A stretch of 64,000 nucleotides of DNA. Source: Suilimivivens sp009774465. Its GTDB lineage: Bacteria; Bacillota; Clostridia; Lachnospirales; Lachnospiraceae. This document shows positions 1 through 8,721 of the stretch, one piece after another. Location of the stretch: assembly GCA_947382645.1 (NCBI GenBank), contig CANDAE010000006.1, forward strand, positions 1 to 64,000, given 5' to 3'. Each line of letters starts with the position of its first letter. The first letter of the stretch is position 1. Under the pieces are notes generated by a model, which worked only from the letters and a program-made list of their open reading frames with translations, made no database searches and had not been told where the DNA came from. The translations under genes and the position numbers were made by a program.

Positions 1-27
1 TATCTACATATTGAAAGGAGTTTTCAC

Positions 28-720
28 ATGATTTATTCAAAGGAAGTTGAAGAAATGTGTACAGTTGCACAGGGTGTTCATCATGGCTGTGCTCCTATCC
101 CAGAAGAAGCAAAGTGGGTTCAGGCTAAAAAGGTAGAAGACATTTCAGGATTAACACATGGTGTTGGCTGGTGTGCACCTCAGCAGGGTGCGTGTAAATT
201 AACCCTGAATGTTAAGGAAGGTATTATTCAGGAAGCATTGGTTGAAACCATCGGATGTTCAGGTATGACACATTCTGCTGCTATGGCATCTGAAATTCTT
301 CCCGGACTTACTGTAATGGAAGCATTGAATACGGACCTTGTATGTGATGCAATCAATACAGCTATGAGAGAGTTATTCTTGCAGATCGTTTATGGCCGCT
401 CACAGAGTGCATTTTCAGAAGACGGACTTCCTATCGGTGCCGGTCTTGAAGACCTGGGTAAGGGATTAAGAAGTCAGGTTGGTACGATGTACGGAACATT
501 AAAGAAAGGACCTCGTTACCTTGAAATGGCTGAAGGATATGTAACAGGTATCGCTCTTGATGCAGATAATGAAATCATTGGTTATAAATTCGTAAACTTT
601 GGTAAGATGACAGACTTTATGAAAAAGGGTGATGATCCGGCTACTGCATATGAGAAGGCATGCGGACAGTATGGTCGTGTAGATGATGCTGTTAAGATTA
701 TTGATCCCAGAAAAGAATAA
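28..720 (+). CDS. NifU/IscU-like Fe-S scaffold protein, partner of the GGGtGRT protein
   Basis: This 230-residue protein resembles the scaffolds on which iron-sulfur clusters are built. Five cysteines are visible (C11, C21, C49, C56, C77). The segment around C77 (GCSGMTHSAAMASE) looks like the cysteine loop and following helix of IscU/NifU N-terminal domains. Length exceeds a plain IscU (about 130), with an extra C-terminal part of unknown role. GAAAGGAG lies 8 bases before the ATG. The GGGtGRT gene starts 19 bases after the stop, so the two are surely co-transcribed. In Clostridia this pair is usually annotated as scaffold plus GGGtGRT protein. The client enzyme is not known from the sequence. 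Confidence 0.75.
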   Translation: MIYSKEVEEMCTVAQGVHHGCAPIPEEAKWVQAKKVEDISGLTHGVGWCAPQQGACKLTLNVKEGIIQEALVETIGCSGMTHSAAMASEILPGLTVMEALNTDLVCDAINTAMRELFLQIVYGRSQSAFSEDGLPIGAGLEDLGKGLRSQVGTMYGTLKKGPRYLEMAEGYVTGIALDADNEIIGYKFVNFGKMTDFMKKGDDPATAYEKACGQYGRVDDAVKIIDPRKE

Positions 721-739
721 TTATAGGAGGAATGTAAAA

Positions 740-1750
740 ATGGCATTATTTGAATCATATGAAAGAAGAATTGATACGATCAATTCCGTTTTAAATTCTT
801 ACGGCATTTCTTCTATTGAAGAAGCTGAAAAAATCACAAAAGATGCTGGCCTTGATGTTTACGAACAGGTTAAGAAGATCCAGCCTATTTGTTTTGAAAA
901 TGCCTGCTGGGCTTATACGGTAGGCGCAGCAATTGCAATTAAGAAAGGATGCAGAAAAGCTTCTGATGCTGCAGCAGCAATTGGTGAAGGACTTCAGGCT
1001 TTCTGTATTCCCGGTTCTGTAGCAGATACCCGTAAGGTTGGTCTTGGACATGGAAACCTTGGAAAGATGCTCCTTGAGGAAGAAACAGAATGTTTTGCAT
1101 TCCTTGCAGGACATGAATCTTTTGCAGCTGCTGAAGGTGCAATTGGTATTGCTGAAAAGGCAAACAAGGTTCGTCAGAAACCCTTACGTGTTATTTTAAA
1201 TGGTCTTGGAAAGGATGCTGCAAAGATTATTTCCAGAATTAACGGATTTACTTTTGTTGAGACAGAGTATGATCCTTACACCAATACCGTAAAGGAAATC
1301 GAGCGTAAGTCTTATTCAGAGGGACTTCGTGCAAAGGTTAACTGCTATGGTGCGAATTCCGTTCCGGAAGGTGTTGCAATTATGTGGAAGGAAAATGTAG
1401 ATGTATCCATTACAGGTAACTCTACCAATCCTACCAGATTCCAGCATCCTGTGGCAGGTACATACAAGAAAGAAAGAATTGAGGATGGCAAGAAATACTT
1501 CTCAGTTGCATCAGGCGGCGGTACCGGACGTACCCTTCATCCTGATAACATGGCTGCCGGTCCTGCATCCTACGGATTTACAGATACTTTAGGACGTATG
1601 CATTCCGATGCACAGTTTGCAGGTTCTTCTTCCGTACCGGCTCACGTTGAAATGATGGGGCTTATTGGTATGGGTAACAATCCTATGGTAGGTGCTACTG
1701 TTGCTGTAGCTGTTTCTGTAGAGGAAGCTGCGAAAGAAGGCAAATTCTAA
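740..1750 (+). CDS. GGGtGRT family protein
   Basis: Uncharacterised 336-residue family named after its motif, visible here as SGGGTGRT at residues 258-265 and followed by LHPDN. No signal peptide or membrane segment is seen, so it is probably cytosolic. Several conserved-looking cysteines lie in the N-terminal half. The ATG at 740 is chosen because AGGAGG ends 10 bases upstream; an in-frame ATG at 683 lies inside the preceding gene. Tight linkage to the scaffold-like gene suggests a cluster-dependent or cluster-building role, but that is inference and no reaction is established. A strong terminator follows. Confidence 0.8.
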   Translation: MALFESYERRIDTINSVLNSYGISSIEEAEKITKDAGLDVYEQVKKIQPICFENACWAYTVGAAIAIKKGCRKASDAAAAIGEGLQAFCIPGSVADTRKVGLGHGNLGKMLLEEETECFAFLAGHESFAAAEGAIGIAEKANKVRQKPLRVILNGLGKDAAKIISRINGFTFVETEYDPYTNTVKEIERKSYSEGLRAKVNCYGANSVPEGVAIMWKENVDVSITGNSTNPTRFQHPVAGTYKKERIEDGKKYFSVASGGGTGRTLHPDNMAAGPASYGFTDTLGRMHSDAQFAGSSSVPAHVEMMGLIGMGNNPMVGATVAVAVSVEEAAKEGKF

Positions 1751-1763
1751 AACTGCTTTAAAT

Positions 1764-1797
1764 AATGCCCCGGACTTTAATGGTCTGGGGCATTTTT
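1764..1797 (+). terminator. Rho-independent terminator after the GGGtGRT gene
   Basis: An 11-bp stem (1764-1774 with 1783-1793, one G-T pair) rich in G and C is followed by a run of five T. It closes the two-gene scaffold/GGGtGRT unit. Confidence 0.85.
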
Positions 1798-1900
1798 ACA
1801 TTATGATACAAAAATATTGAAATATTTATGGACATTTGTCCGTTATTATTTTATTATGGTAATAAATATTTGTTGAAGAGGGAAAGGCATAGGTATAAAA

Positions 1901-2563
1901 ATGAGCGAAGAAAACAAGATTGTTTATTGTACACAATGTGGAAGTGAAAATAATGCGGAAGCTAAATTCTGTCATAATTGCGGCAATAAATTGGAAAAAA
2001 CGGCAGAAGCTGTAAATGAAGAACAACAGGCAGCAACGGAAGGCATATTTTCAGGACAGGATACAAAGCCTGCATATGAAAAAATAACAGATGCGGAAGA
2101 AGAAGCGCCTGCACCAATTCCTTCTTACAGAGAAGAAATAAAAATCAATTACACCCAGGAGCCCCAGGGCTTTGGGAATGAATCCGGGAATTTTGGAACA
2201 AACAGCAGTACAAATGCATATAATGTATCTTCTCAGCCCCAGTATTACTCAACGGATGGCAATGCGGCAGGCGCTGAAGTGAAGGGCGGCGGAAATATCG
2301 GATTTGCAATTGCATCTATGATTTGCGGTATTTTCTCAATTATTTGCTGCTGCTTTACTTTGTTTAGTGCAGTGCTGGCAGTAGCGGCAGTGGTTCTTGG
2401 TATTATTACACTGTGCTTTAAGTATGACGGAAAAGGCATGGCAATTGCAGGAATTGCAACAGGCGGAGTAGGTCTTGTTATTGTTATTTTTTCTATGGTT
2501 TTAAGCGGGACTGCTACTTATAATGAGATAATGTATGATCTCATGGATGACTTGTATTACTAA
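1901..2563 (+). CDS. Zinc-ribbon and DUF4190-like membrane protein
   Basis: The N-terminus carries a short zinc ribbon with CxxC pairs at C10/C13 and C24/C27. A polar, Glu/Pro/Asn-rich linker runs to about residue 125. Two hydrophobic segments in the C-terminal third, with a KYDGKGMAIAGIATG turn between them, match the DUF4190 pattern. The protein is therefore likely membrane-anchored with a cytosolic zinc ribbon. Function is unknown. It is the first of three adjacent small membrane-protein genes; the next starts one base after this stop, which implies translational coupling. Confidence 0.7.
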   Translation: MSEENKIVYCTQCGSENNAEAKFCHNCGNKLEKTAEAVNEEQQAATEGIFSGQDTKPAYEKITDAEEEAPAPIPSYREEIKINYTQEPQGFGNESGNFGTNSSTNAYNVSSQPQYYSTDGNAAGAEVKGGGNIGFAIASMICGIFSIICCCFTLFSAVLAVAAVVLGIITLCFKYDGKGMAIAGIATGGVGLVIVIFSMVLSGTATYNEIMYDLMDDLYY

Positions 2564-2564
2564 A

Positions 2565-2984
2565 ATGGACAGTACTGGGAAAATTCGGGTAGATGATTTT
2601 TTTTATCAGGCAGGAAAGGCGATATGGCTCCCTTTCTGTATTGCCGGATTTTGGTTTGCCCATTACGGATATGAAAGATTTGGCAGCCTGACAGAGTGTG
2701 CCGTAAAAAAAAGATGCGGCCTGCCATGTCCTGGCTGCGGAGGGACAAGAGCTTTTTACTGTCTTTTTCAGGGAGATTTTGTAAAAAGCTTTTTGTACAA
2801 TCCTGTGATAATATATGGAATTCTGGCGTATTTTCATTTTATGCTTTTGTACTTTTGCAGGAAGCATATCAGTAAAAATGTTGACCAAAAAGAAATCCAT
2901 ATCCCATATTATATGTATTTTGCAATTGGGGTTTTGCTGACTCAATGGTGTATAAAACTTATAATTATTTTATTTTTTTTATAA
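2565..2984 (+). CDS. DUF2752 family membrane protein
   Basis: 139 residues. The family signature PCPGCGGTRA is present near residue 55, between hydrophobic segments; about three membrane helices are likely. The ATG at 2565 is chosen because it lies one base past the previous stop; an in-frame ATG at 2535 would overlap the zinc-ribbon gene by 29 bases. DUF2752 proteins often sit beside zinc-ribbon and DUF4190/TM2-like proteins, as here. Their biochemical role is unknown. Confidence 0.75.
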   Translation: MDSTGKIRVDDFFYQAGKAIWLPFCIAGFWFAHYGYERFGSLTECAVKKRCGLPCPGCGGTRAFYCLFQGDFVKSFLYNPVIIYGILAYFHFMLLYFCRKHISKNVDQKEIHIPYYMYFAIGVLLTQWCIKLIIILFFL

Positions 2985-2999
2985 TTATTTAATATTTGC

Positions 3000-3028
3000 T
3001 TGATTCAGAACGTTTTTTAATGTATATT
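3000..3028 (+). promoter_or_regulatory. Sigma-A type promoter for the DUF4870-like gene
   Basis: TTGATT at 3000-3005 and TATATT at 3023-3028 are separated by exactly 17 bases, upstream of a strong ribosome-binding site (TAAGGAGG). This gives the small gene at 3068 its own transcript. Confidence 0.6.
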
Positions 3029-3067
3029 ATGTTATAGTTATAATTTACTTTAAGGAGGAAAATTGCA

Positions 3068-3334
3068 ATGGATGCAAAAACAACAAGCATTGTAGCATAC
3101 CTTACCTGGATCGGACTTCTGATTGCAGTACTGGCAGGAGACAAGGAAGGCGCAAAGTTCCATGTAAATCAGGCACTGGTAATTTTACTGTTTTCCCTGT
3201 TATCAATTATTCCCTGTATTGGATGGGTATGGGGAATCTTCATGGTAGTTTGCTGGGTAATGGGACTTATCGCTGCTATCAATCAGGAAGAAAAAGAAGT
3301 ACCGCTTATTGGAAAAATCAGAATCTTAAAATAG
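3068..3334 (+). CDS. DUF4870-like (Tic20-fold) small membrane protein
   Basis: 88 residues with an N-terminal hydrophobic helix, the segment KEGAKFHVNQALVILL and two further hydrophobic stretches. This is the layout of DUF4870 proteins, where a His/Asn-containing segment starts the second helix. TAAGGAGG precedes the ATG. A possible own promoter and a perfect-stem terminator make it a one-gene transcript. Role unknown; probably in the cytoplasmic membrane. Confidence 0.65.
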   Translation: MDAKTTSIVAYLTWIGLLIAVLAGDKEGAKFHVNQALVILLFSLLSIIPCIGWVWGIFMVVCWVMGLIAAINQEEKEVPLIGKIRILK

Positions 3335-3341
3335 TAAGCGT

Positions 3342-3373
3342 AAAACGTCCGAGAATATTTCCCGGACGTTTTT
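3342..3373. terminator. Bidirectional terminator between convergent genes
   Basis: A perfect 10-bp stem (3342-3351 with 3363-3372) ends in a T-run on the + strand and an A-run on the other side. It can therefore stop both the + gene ending at 3334 and the - gene ending at 3387. Confidence 0.8.
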
Positions 3374-3386
3374 AACATAATCTGTT

Positions 3387-3911
3387 TTATTCTGATTCGG
3401 TGACAGTTTCACCACTGTCTTCGGATACATCTTCAGAGGGGGATTCGTCATCTTCATAGGTGTAGATTTCTTCCGGGATATCTCCATGTAAAATAGAAAC
3501 GATGTATTGAAAACGTATATTGGCATATTCATAATTTTGCCGGGCGGCATCTTCAAAAGCTGCGTTGTATTCTCCCTCATAGGCCTGATGGTAATAGGAA
3601 ACCGCTTCCGACATATATTCGCTGGCTTCATCTGCAAGTTCATCTACGCCGGGAAATCCGTCAGGAACATTTAAAGAAGCCATTTGCTCAAAGGAAGTAT
3701 TCATGGAGTCCAGCAGACTTAAAAGATCGGAAACAGCAGTTTCTGAATTTGGATCAAGTGCATTGATGGAAGAATCAATCACTCTTATATTTTCAAAAAA
3801 CTGGTTCATGTTTGCCTTGTAATTTTCAAGTTCAGCATCTTTGCCGCAGCCGGTTAAGAAAAATGCTGTAATAAAAGTCAACAATAATAAAATTTTATAT
3901 TTTGCATTCAA
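3387..3911 (-). CDS. Uncharacterised lipoprotein
   Basis: 174 residues if translation starts at the TTG at 3911. That start gives a compact lipoprotein signal (short Lys-containing n-region, hydrophobic core, lipobox FLTGC) and has GGGGGA 6 bases upstream. An in-frame ATG at 3959 would add 16 residues without a convincing ribosome-binding site. The mature part is acidic, mostly helical in appearance, and ends in a Glu/Ser/Asp-rich tail. No catalytic motif is recognised. Likely anchored on the outer face of the membrane; function unknown. Confidence 0.65.
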   Translation of the reverse strand: MNAKYKILLLLTFITAFFLTGCGKDAELENYKANMNQFFENIRVIDSSINALDPNSETAVSDLLSLLDSMNTSFEQMASLNVPDGFPGVDELADEASEYMSEAVSYYHQAYEGEYNAAFEDAARQNYEYANIRFQYIVSILHGDIPEEIYTYEDDESPSEDVSEDSGETVTESE

Positions 3912-4113
3912 GGTAATTCCCCCAATCACATTACGTAACGTTTTAGCCATGCCATTCATAAGTCACCAGAATATACATTTTGCCTGACTGAACTGTTACC
4001 ATATTACACTAAAAATAAAGTATCATAGTTGACAAATGAAGTCAACAATTGTAGTTTTGCAAAAATTATGATAACATTGAAAAAGCAGCATGAAGTGCTG
4101 CCTGGAGGTGGAC

Positions 4114-6630
4114 TTGAAAATAGAGGAATTTAAGAAATTTACTGAAAATAAATTAATTTATCTGGATGGCGCTACAGGCTCAAATCTGATAAAGCGGGGG
4201 ATGGGAGCCGGTGTATGTCCTGAAAAGTGGATATTGGAGCATCCGGATATTTTTATCGGACTGCAGAGGGAATTTGTAGAAGCAGGGAGCAATATTATTT
4301 ACGCGCCAACTTTTACAGCAAACCGTATAAAACTGCAGGAATATGGTCTGGAAGATCAAATAGAAGAGATCAATCATAAGCTGGTTGCGCTTTCCAGGCA
4401 GGCAGCGGGAGAACGGGCGCTTGTGGCAGGTGATCTTACCATGACAGGGCGTCAGCTTGCACCGATGGGAAATATGGATTTTGAAGAGCTGATTCATATT
4501 TATAAAGAACAGATTAGATATATTGCCGCGGCAGGGGCCGATCTTTTGATTGTGGAAACCATGATGAGCCTTCAGGAGACCAGAGCTGCGCTGATTGCGG
4601 CTAAGGAAGTATGTGAACTTCCTGTAATGGCAACCCTCACTTTTGAAGCAGATGGCAGGACGCTTTATGGTACTGACGGAATAACTACAGCGGTGACGCT
4701 TGAAAGCTTAGGGGCCTGTGCCATTGGTGCAAATTGTTCTACAGGTCCAGATAAAATGGTTGGACTGATTCAGAATATTTCTGAGGCAGTCAGTGTGCCT
4801 GTAATAGCAAAGCCTAATGCCGGTATGCCCAGCCTTAACAGTAAAGGCGAGACTGTATACAGCATGGAAGCGGAAGAGTTTGCTGAGGAAATGGTAAAAC
4901 TGGTTCATGCAGGGGCAGGTATTTTAGGCGGGTGCTGCGGGACTACGCCCCAGTATATAGAAAAGCTGGTAAGTGCAACAAAGAACATGAAGGCTGCAGA
5001 TAATAAAAAGTCAGGCATGCGCTATCTTTCCAGCGAGAGGCAAACACTTGCATTTGGACTTGATTCTCCCTTTATCATTGTGGGCGAGAGAATTAATCCC
5101 ACAGGAAAGAAGAAATTGCAGGCACAGCTTCGGGAAGGAAATCTGGATATGGTGCTTTCCTTTGCAGAAGAGCAGGAGGCCTGCGGCGCTGCATTGCTGG
5201 ATGTTAATATGGGAATGAGTGGTATTGATGAAAAGGAAATGATGCTGAAAGCTCTTGATGAAGTTACCACAGCATCCAATCTGCCCTTATCCATTGATTC
5301 CAGTCATGTGGATGTAATTGAAGCAGCCCTTCGCAGGTATCCGGGAAGAGCCCTTATTAATTCCATATCGGGAGAAAAAGAAAAACTGCAAAAACTTCTT
5401 CCCATTGCAAAAAAATATGGAGCCATGTTTATCCTGCTTCCCCTTTCTGATAAAGGACTGCCTGAAAATCTGGAAGAGAAGATTCAAATCATTGAAGAAA
5501 TCAGTAGTTTTGCGCTTGCATACGGCATGACAAAAGAGGATATTGTGGTGGATGGACTTGTGGCTACGGCAGGTGCAAATCCAAATGCTGCAAAAGAAGT
5601 GCTTGAAACCCTTCGATACTGCAGGCAGAAGGGATTTGCAACCATTTGCGGTTTATCAAATATCTCCTTTGGACTGCCGGAGAGAGGCTTTGTAAATGCC
5701 GCTTTTCTTACAATGGCAATACAGGAAGGACTTACAATGGCAATTGCCAATCCTTCTCAGGATTTATTGATAAATACAGCCTTTGCCGCCGATCTTTTGA
5801 TGAATAAAAAAGAAGCGGATATACGGTATATTGACCGGATTGCAGTATATAAAGAAAAATTACCGGTTCTTACAGGTAATTTACAGCCCGCTGCCCCGGC
5901 TTATGCATCAGATAAAGGAAATGCTGAAAAAGTGCAGGCTTTGGAGAATTTGGATAAAGCGGACAGGTCAGATAATCAGATTTATCAGGATGTGATGAAA
6001 GGAAACCGAAAGCAGATCAAAGAGCATACCAGGGCAATGCTGGAAGAGCTTAAAGAATCGGGTGGCTTTGCAGAATCCGGACAGGCAGCCGGACACATTT
6101 TAAATGATATGCTGCTTCCGGCAATCGGCCAGGTGGGTGATTTGTTTGACAGGGGAAAATATTTTCTTCCTCAATTGATTGCCAGCGCGGAAGCAATGAA
6201 ACTGTCCATTGAATATTTGGAACCCTTTCTTGCCACAGGAACCAATAAGGAAGAAATGCCTGTAGTGGTGATTGCTACGGTGGCAGGCGATATTCACGAT
6301 ATAGGGAAAAATCTGGTTGCCCTGATGCTTAAAAATTATGGATTTCAGGTGATTGACCTTGGAAAGGATGTTCCCAAAGAAGTTATTATTGATAAAGCCA
6401 TAGAACATAATGCCCAGATTATTGCACTATCAGCGCTTATGACCACTACAATGCAGGAAATGAAGCGGGTGGTTGATTATGCAAGGGAAAAACAAATCAA
6501 GGCAAAGATTATGATAGGCGGAGCTGTTATTACTCCGGAATATGCCGCGGAAATCGGGGCTGATGGATATTCAGGGGATGCTGCGGAGGCAGTAAAGGCA
6601 GCCAAAAGACTGCTTCAAATAGAAGAATAG
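4114..6630 (+). CDS. metH: Cobalamin-dependent methionine synthase, form without activation domain
   Basis: Transfers a methyl group from methyltetrahydrofolate to homocysteine, giving methionine. The homocysteine domain (about 1-290) shows zinc ligands C208 and C274/C275 in GGCCGT. A pterin-binding domain follows (VGERINPTGKKKL onward, about 315-570). The cobalamin cap and Rossmann domains end the protein, with DIHDIGKN placing the axial histidine at H728. At 838 residues it lacks the C-terminal S-adenosylmethionine reactivation domain of the roughly 1,200-residue E. coli enzyme. The TTG at 4114 is preferred because GGAGG sits 5 bases before it; the in-frame ATG at 4090 lies upstream of that site. 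No SAM riboswitch was seen in the 202-base upstream gap. Confidence 0.9.
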   Translation: MKIEEFKKFTENKLIYLDGATGSNLIKRGMGAGVCPEKWILEHPDIFIGLQREFVEAGSNIIYAPTFTANRIKLQEYGLEDQIEEINHKLVALSRQAAGERALVAGDLTMTGRQLAPMGNMDFEELIHIYKEQIRYIAAAGADLLIVETMMSLQETRAALIAAKEVCELPVMATLTFEADGRTLYGTDGITTAVTLESLGACAIGANCSTGPDKMVGLIQNISEAVSVPVIAKPNAGMPSLNSKGETVYSMEAEEFAEEMVKLVHAGAGILGGCCGTTPQYIEKLVSATKNMKAADNKKSGMRYLSSERQTLAFGLDSPFIIVGERINPTGKKKLQAQLREGNLDMVLSFAEEQEACGAALLDVNMGMSGIDEKEMMLKALDEVTTASNLPLSIDSSHVDVIEAALRRYPGRALINSISGEKEKLQKLLPIAKKYGAMFILLPLSDKGLPENLEEKIQIIEEISSFALAYGMTKEDIVVDGLVATAGANPNAAKEVLETLRYCRQKGFATICGLSNISFGLPERGFVNAAFLTMAIQEGLTMAIANPSQDLLINTAFAADLLMNKKEADIRYIDRIAVYKEKLPVLTGNLQPAAPAYASDKGNAEKVQALENLDKADRSDNQIYQDVMKGNRKQIKEHTRAMLEELKESGGFAESGQAAGHILNDMLLPAIGQVGDLFDRGKYFLPQLIASAEAMKLSIEYLEPFLATGTNKEEMPVVVIATVAGDIHDIGKNLVALMLKNYGFQVIDLGKDVPKEVIIDKAIEHNAQIIALSALMTTTMQEMKRVVDYAREKQIKAKIMIGGAVITPEYAAEIGADGYSGDAAEAVKAAKRLLQIEE

Positions 6631-6658
6631 ATACAAAGGAAAAAAGGAGCATGGAGTA

Positions 6659-7048
6659 ATGGATGAATTGATTAAATATTCTAAGAAACAGTTGTTTTAT
6701 GCCAGAGTAAGGACATTGGCATCTATAGTAACAGCCGGAGCGCTTGTAATATGTCTGTTTGTTTTAGGGCCTGTAGTACTTAACAGCGTTACGAAAGCCA
6801 ACGCCATTATGGAACAGGCATCGGAAACGATAGTTCTTGCTGATACAGCCCTTGAAAGCATTACGGAAATGAGCGATTCCATTACAGAAATGGGTGATAA
6901 TATGGACACATTCATTATGGAAAATGCAGAATCTGTAGAGGCAGTAATGAAAAAGATAGAAGCGGTAGATTTTGAGGGGCTAAACAGTGCAATCAGGGAT
7001 TTGGGAACTGTGATCGAACCGTTAGCCAAATTCTTTAATAAATTTTAG
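6659..7048 (+). CDS. Small membrane-anchored helical protein, unknown function
   Basis: 129 residues. One membrane helix at about 21-45 is followed by a helical, heptad-like region rich in Ile/Met/Glu (ALESITEMSDSITEMGDNMD), resembling the signalling or coiled-coil part of chemoreceptor-like proteins but too short to be one. AAGGAG precedes the ATG. It lies 28 bases after metH and 46 bases before ilvB, so it may be carried on the same transcript. No family could be named. Confidence 0.6.
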   Translation: MDELIKYSKKQLFYARVRTLASIVTAGALVICLFVLGPVVLNSVTKANAIMEQASETIVLADTALESITEMSDSITEMGDNMDTFIMENAESVEAVMKKIEAVDFEGLNSAIRDLGTVIEPLAKFFNKF

Positions 7049-7094
7049 ATACATAAAACAGGACAATAGAATTAAAAAGGAGCATAAGTAAAAT

Positions 7095-8711
7095 ATGATA
7101 GGTGCAGATGCCATTGTAAAATGTTTGGAAGAGGAAGGCGTAGAATATGTTTTTGGGTATCCGGGGGTAGCAATCTGCCCCTTTTACAACAGTATATTAA
7201 ATTCAACAATCCGTACCATCTTAATCAGAACAGAGCAAAATGCCGCCCATGCTGCAAGCGGTCTGGCCAGAGTATCCGGTAAGGTTGGAGTCTGTGCAGT
7301 TACTTCAGGACCGGGGGCGACCAATGTAATTACCGGAATTGCCACTGCCTTTGCAGACAGTATACCTCTTGTATGCATTACCGGCCAGGTAAATTCCGAA
7401 TTATTGGGGAGTGATGTGTTTCAGGAGGCGGATATAACAGGTGCGGTGGAATCTTTTGTCAAGTACAGTTATCTGGTAAAAAATGTTAATGATATTCCAC
7501 GGATTTTTAAAGAAGCATTCCATATTGCAAATACAGGAAGAAGAGGACCTGTTTTAATCGACATTCCTATTGATGTACAAAATGCGGAGATCAGAAAATT
7601 TGCATATCCAGAATCTGTTTCCATGCGTACCTATAAACCTACGGTCAAAGGGAATATTGTACAGATTAAAAAAGTGGCTGCAGAGCTTGAAAAAGCCAAA
7701 CGTCCCATTATATGTGCAGGCGGCGGCGTGCTTTTGTCTGACGGAGAAAAGGAGCTCCTTGCTTTTGCCCAGAAACATAGTATACCGGTGGTTTCCACCA
7801 TGATGGGAATTGGGGTTATGCCTACCAGACATCCTTTATACTTTGGTATGGTTGGAAATAATGGAAAACCCTGTGCAAACCGTGCCATGAATGAATCTGA
7901 CCTGCTTATTATGGTGGGAGCAAGAGTTGCAGACCGGGCGGTCAGCCAGCCAGGTCTTATTACCAATAATAAAGTATTGATTCATATTGATGTGGATCCG
8001 GCGGAAATCGGTAAAAATGTTGGTCCTACAATTCCTTTGGTAGGTGATGCCAAACATATTTTTGAGGATCTGCTTTTACAGGAATTTTCCTGTGAGCATG
8101 AAGAATGGATTGACACATTAAACAAATATAAAATAGATATGGCTCCTAAGAGAAATCCCAATCCCGCCTATGTGGATCCGGCACGTTTTATTACGCTTTT
8201 ATCCGAAAAAATGGAAGAGGATGGCGTTTACGTTGCGGATGTGGGACAGAATCAGATCTGGTCCTGTGGATATCATATTGTTCAAAAAGGAAAATTCCTT
8301 ACTTCCGGAGGCATGGGAACTATGGGGTATTCTATTCCGGCGGCTATGGGCGCCAAGCTGGCTGATAAGAAAAGGCAGGTAATTGCAGTCTGCGGGGATG
8401 GTTCTTTTCAAATGTCCATGATGGAGCTTGCAACCATGCGCCAGCATAATATTCTGGTTAAAATTATTGTTCTTAAAAATAATTACCTTGGAATGGTCAG
8501 AGAATATCAGCATTATACCTATAAGGATAATTACTCGGTAGTAGACTTATCCGGAAGCCCTGATCTGGAAAAGCTTTCCTCCGCATATGATATGAAGTTC
8601 TTACGACTTAAAAATATGGAGAACGTAAATGAAATTCTGGATGAATTTTTAAGTAAGGACGAATCGGTACTTTTAGAGTGTGTGATTGATCCTATGGATT
8701 TGGTAAAGTAA
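7095..8711 (+). CDS. ilvB: Acetolactate synthase large (catalytic) subunit
   Basis: A thiamine-diphosphate enzyme that condenses pyruvate with pyruvate or 2-oxobutyrate, the first common step to valine, leucine and isoleucine. The N-terminal Pyr domain has the catalytic glutamate E47 (RTEQNAAHA) and the SGPGATN loop. The C-terminal PP domain has the ThDP/Mg motif GDGSF at about 434-438, closed by an NN pair at about 461. Length 538 is slightly below the usual 550-570. Its stop is 10 bases before the first regulatory-subunit gene, an ordinary ilvBN operon layout. AAAGGAG lies upstream of the ATG. Confidence 0.93.
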   Translation: MIGADAIVKCLEEEGVEYVFGYPGVAICPFYNSILNSTIRTILIRTEQNAAHAASGLARVSGKVGVCAVTSGPGATNVITGIATAFADSIPLVCITGQVNSELLGSDVFQEADITGAVESFVKYSYLVKNVNDIPRIFKEAFHIANTGRRGPVLIDIPIDVQNAEIRKFAYPESVSMRTYKPTVKGNIVQIKKVAAELEKAKRPIICAGGGVLLSDGEKELLAFAQKHSIPVVSTMMGIGVMPTRHPLYFGMVGNNGKPCANRAMNESDLLIMVGARVADRAVSQPGLITNNKVLIHIDVDPAEIGKNVGPTIPLVGDAKHIFEDLLLQEFSCEHEEWIDTLNKYKIDMAPKRNPNPAYVDPARFITLLSEKMEEDGVYVADVGQNQIWSCGYHIVQKGKFLTSGGMGTMGYSIPAAMGAKLADKKRQVIAVCGDGSFQMSMMELATMRQHNILVKIIVLKNNYLGMVREYQHYTYKDNYSVVDLSGSPDLEKLSSAYDMKFLRLKNMENVNEILDEFLSKDESVLLECVIDPMDLVK

Positions 8712-8721
8712 GGAGAAGTAT

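Noticed and set aside
791..1114. Minus-strand open frame inside the GGGtGRT gene
   Set aside because: Shadow of a strongly conserved coding frame, with no ribosome-binding site and Phe/Ser/Cys-rich nonsense composition.
3960..4113. SAM or cobalamin riboswitch before the methionine synthase
   Set aside because: The region is AT-rich and short, with no conserved riboswitch core. Only a TTGACA and a small TTGAC/GTCAA inverted repeat are seen, with no good -10 box to make a firm promoter.
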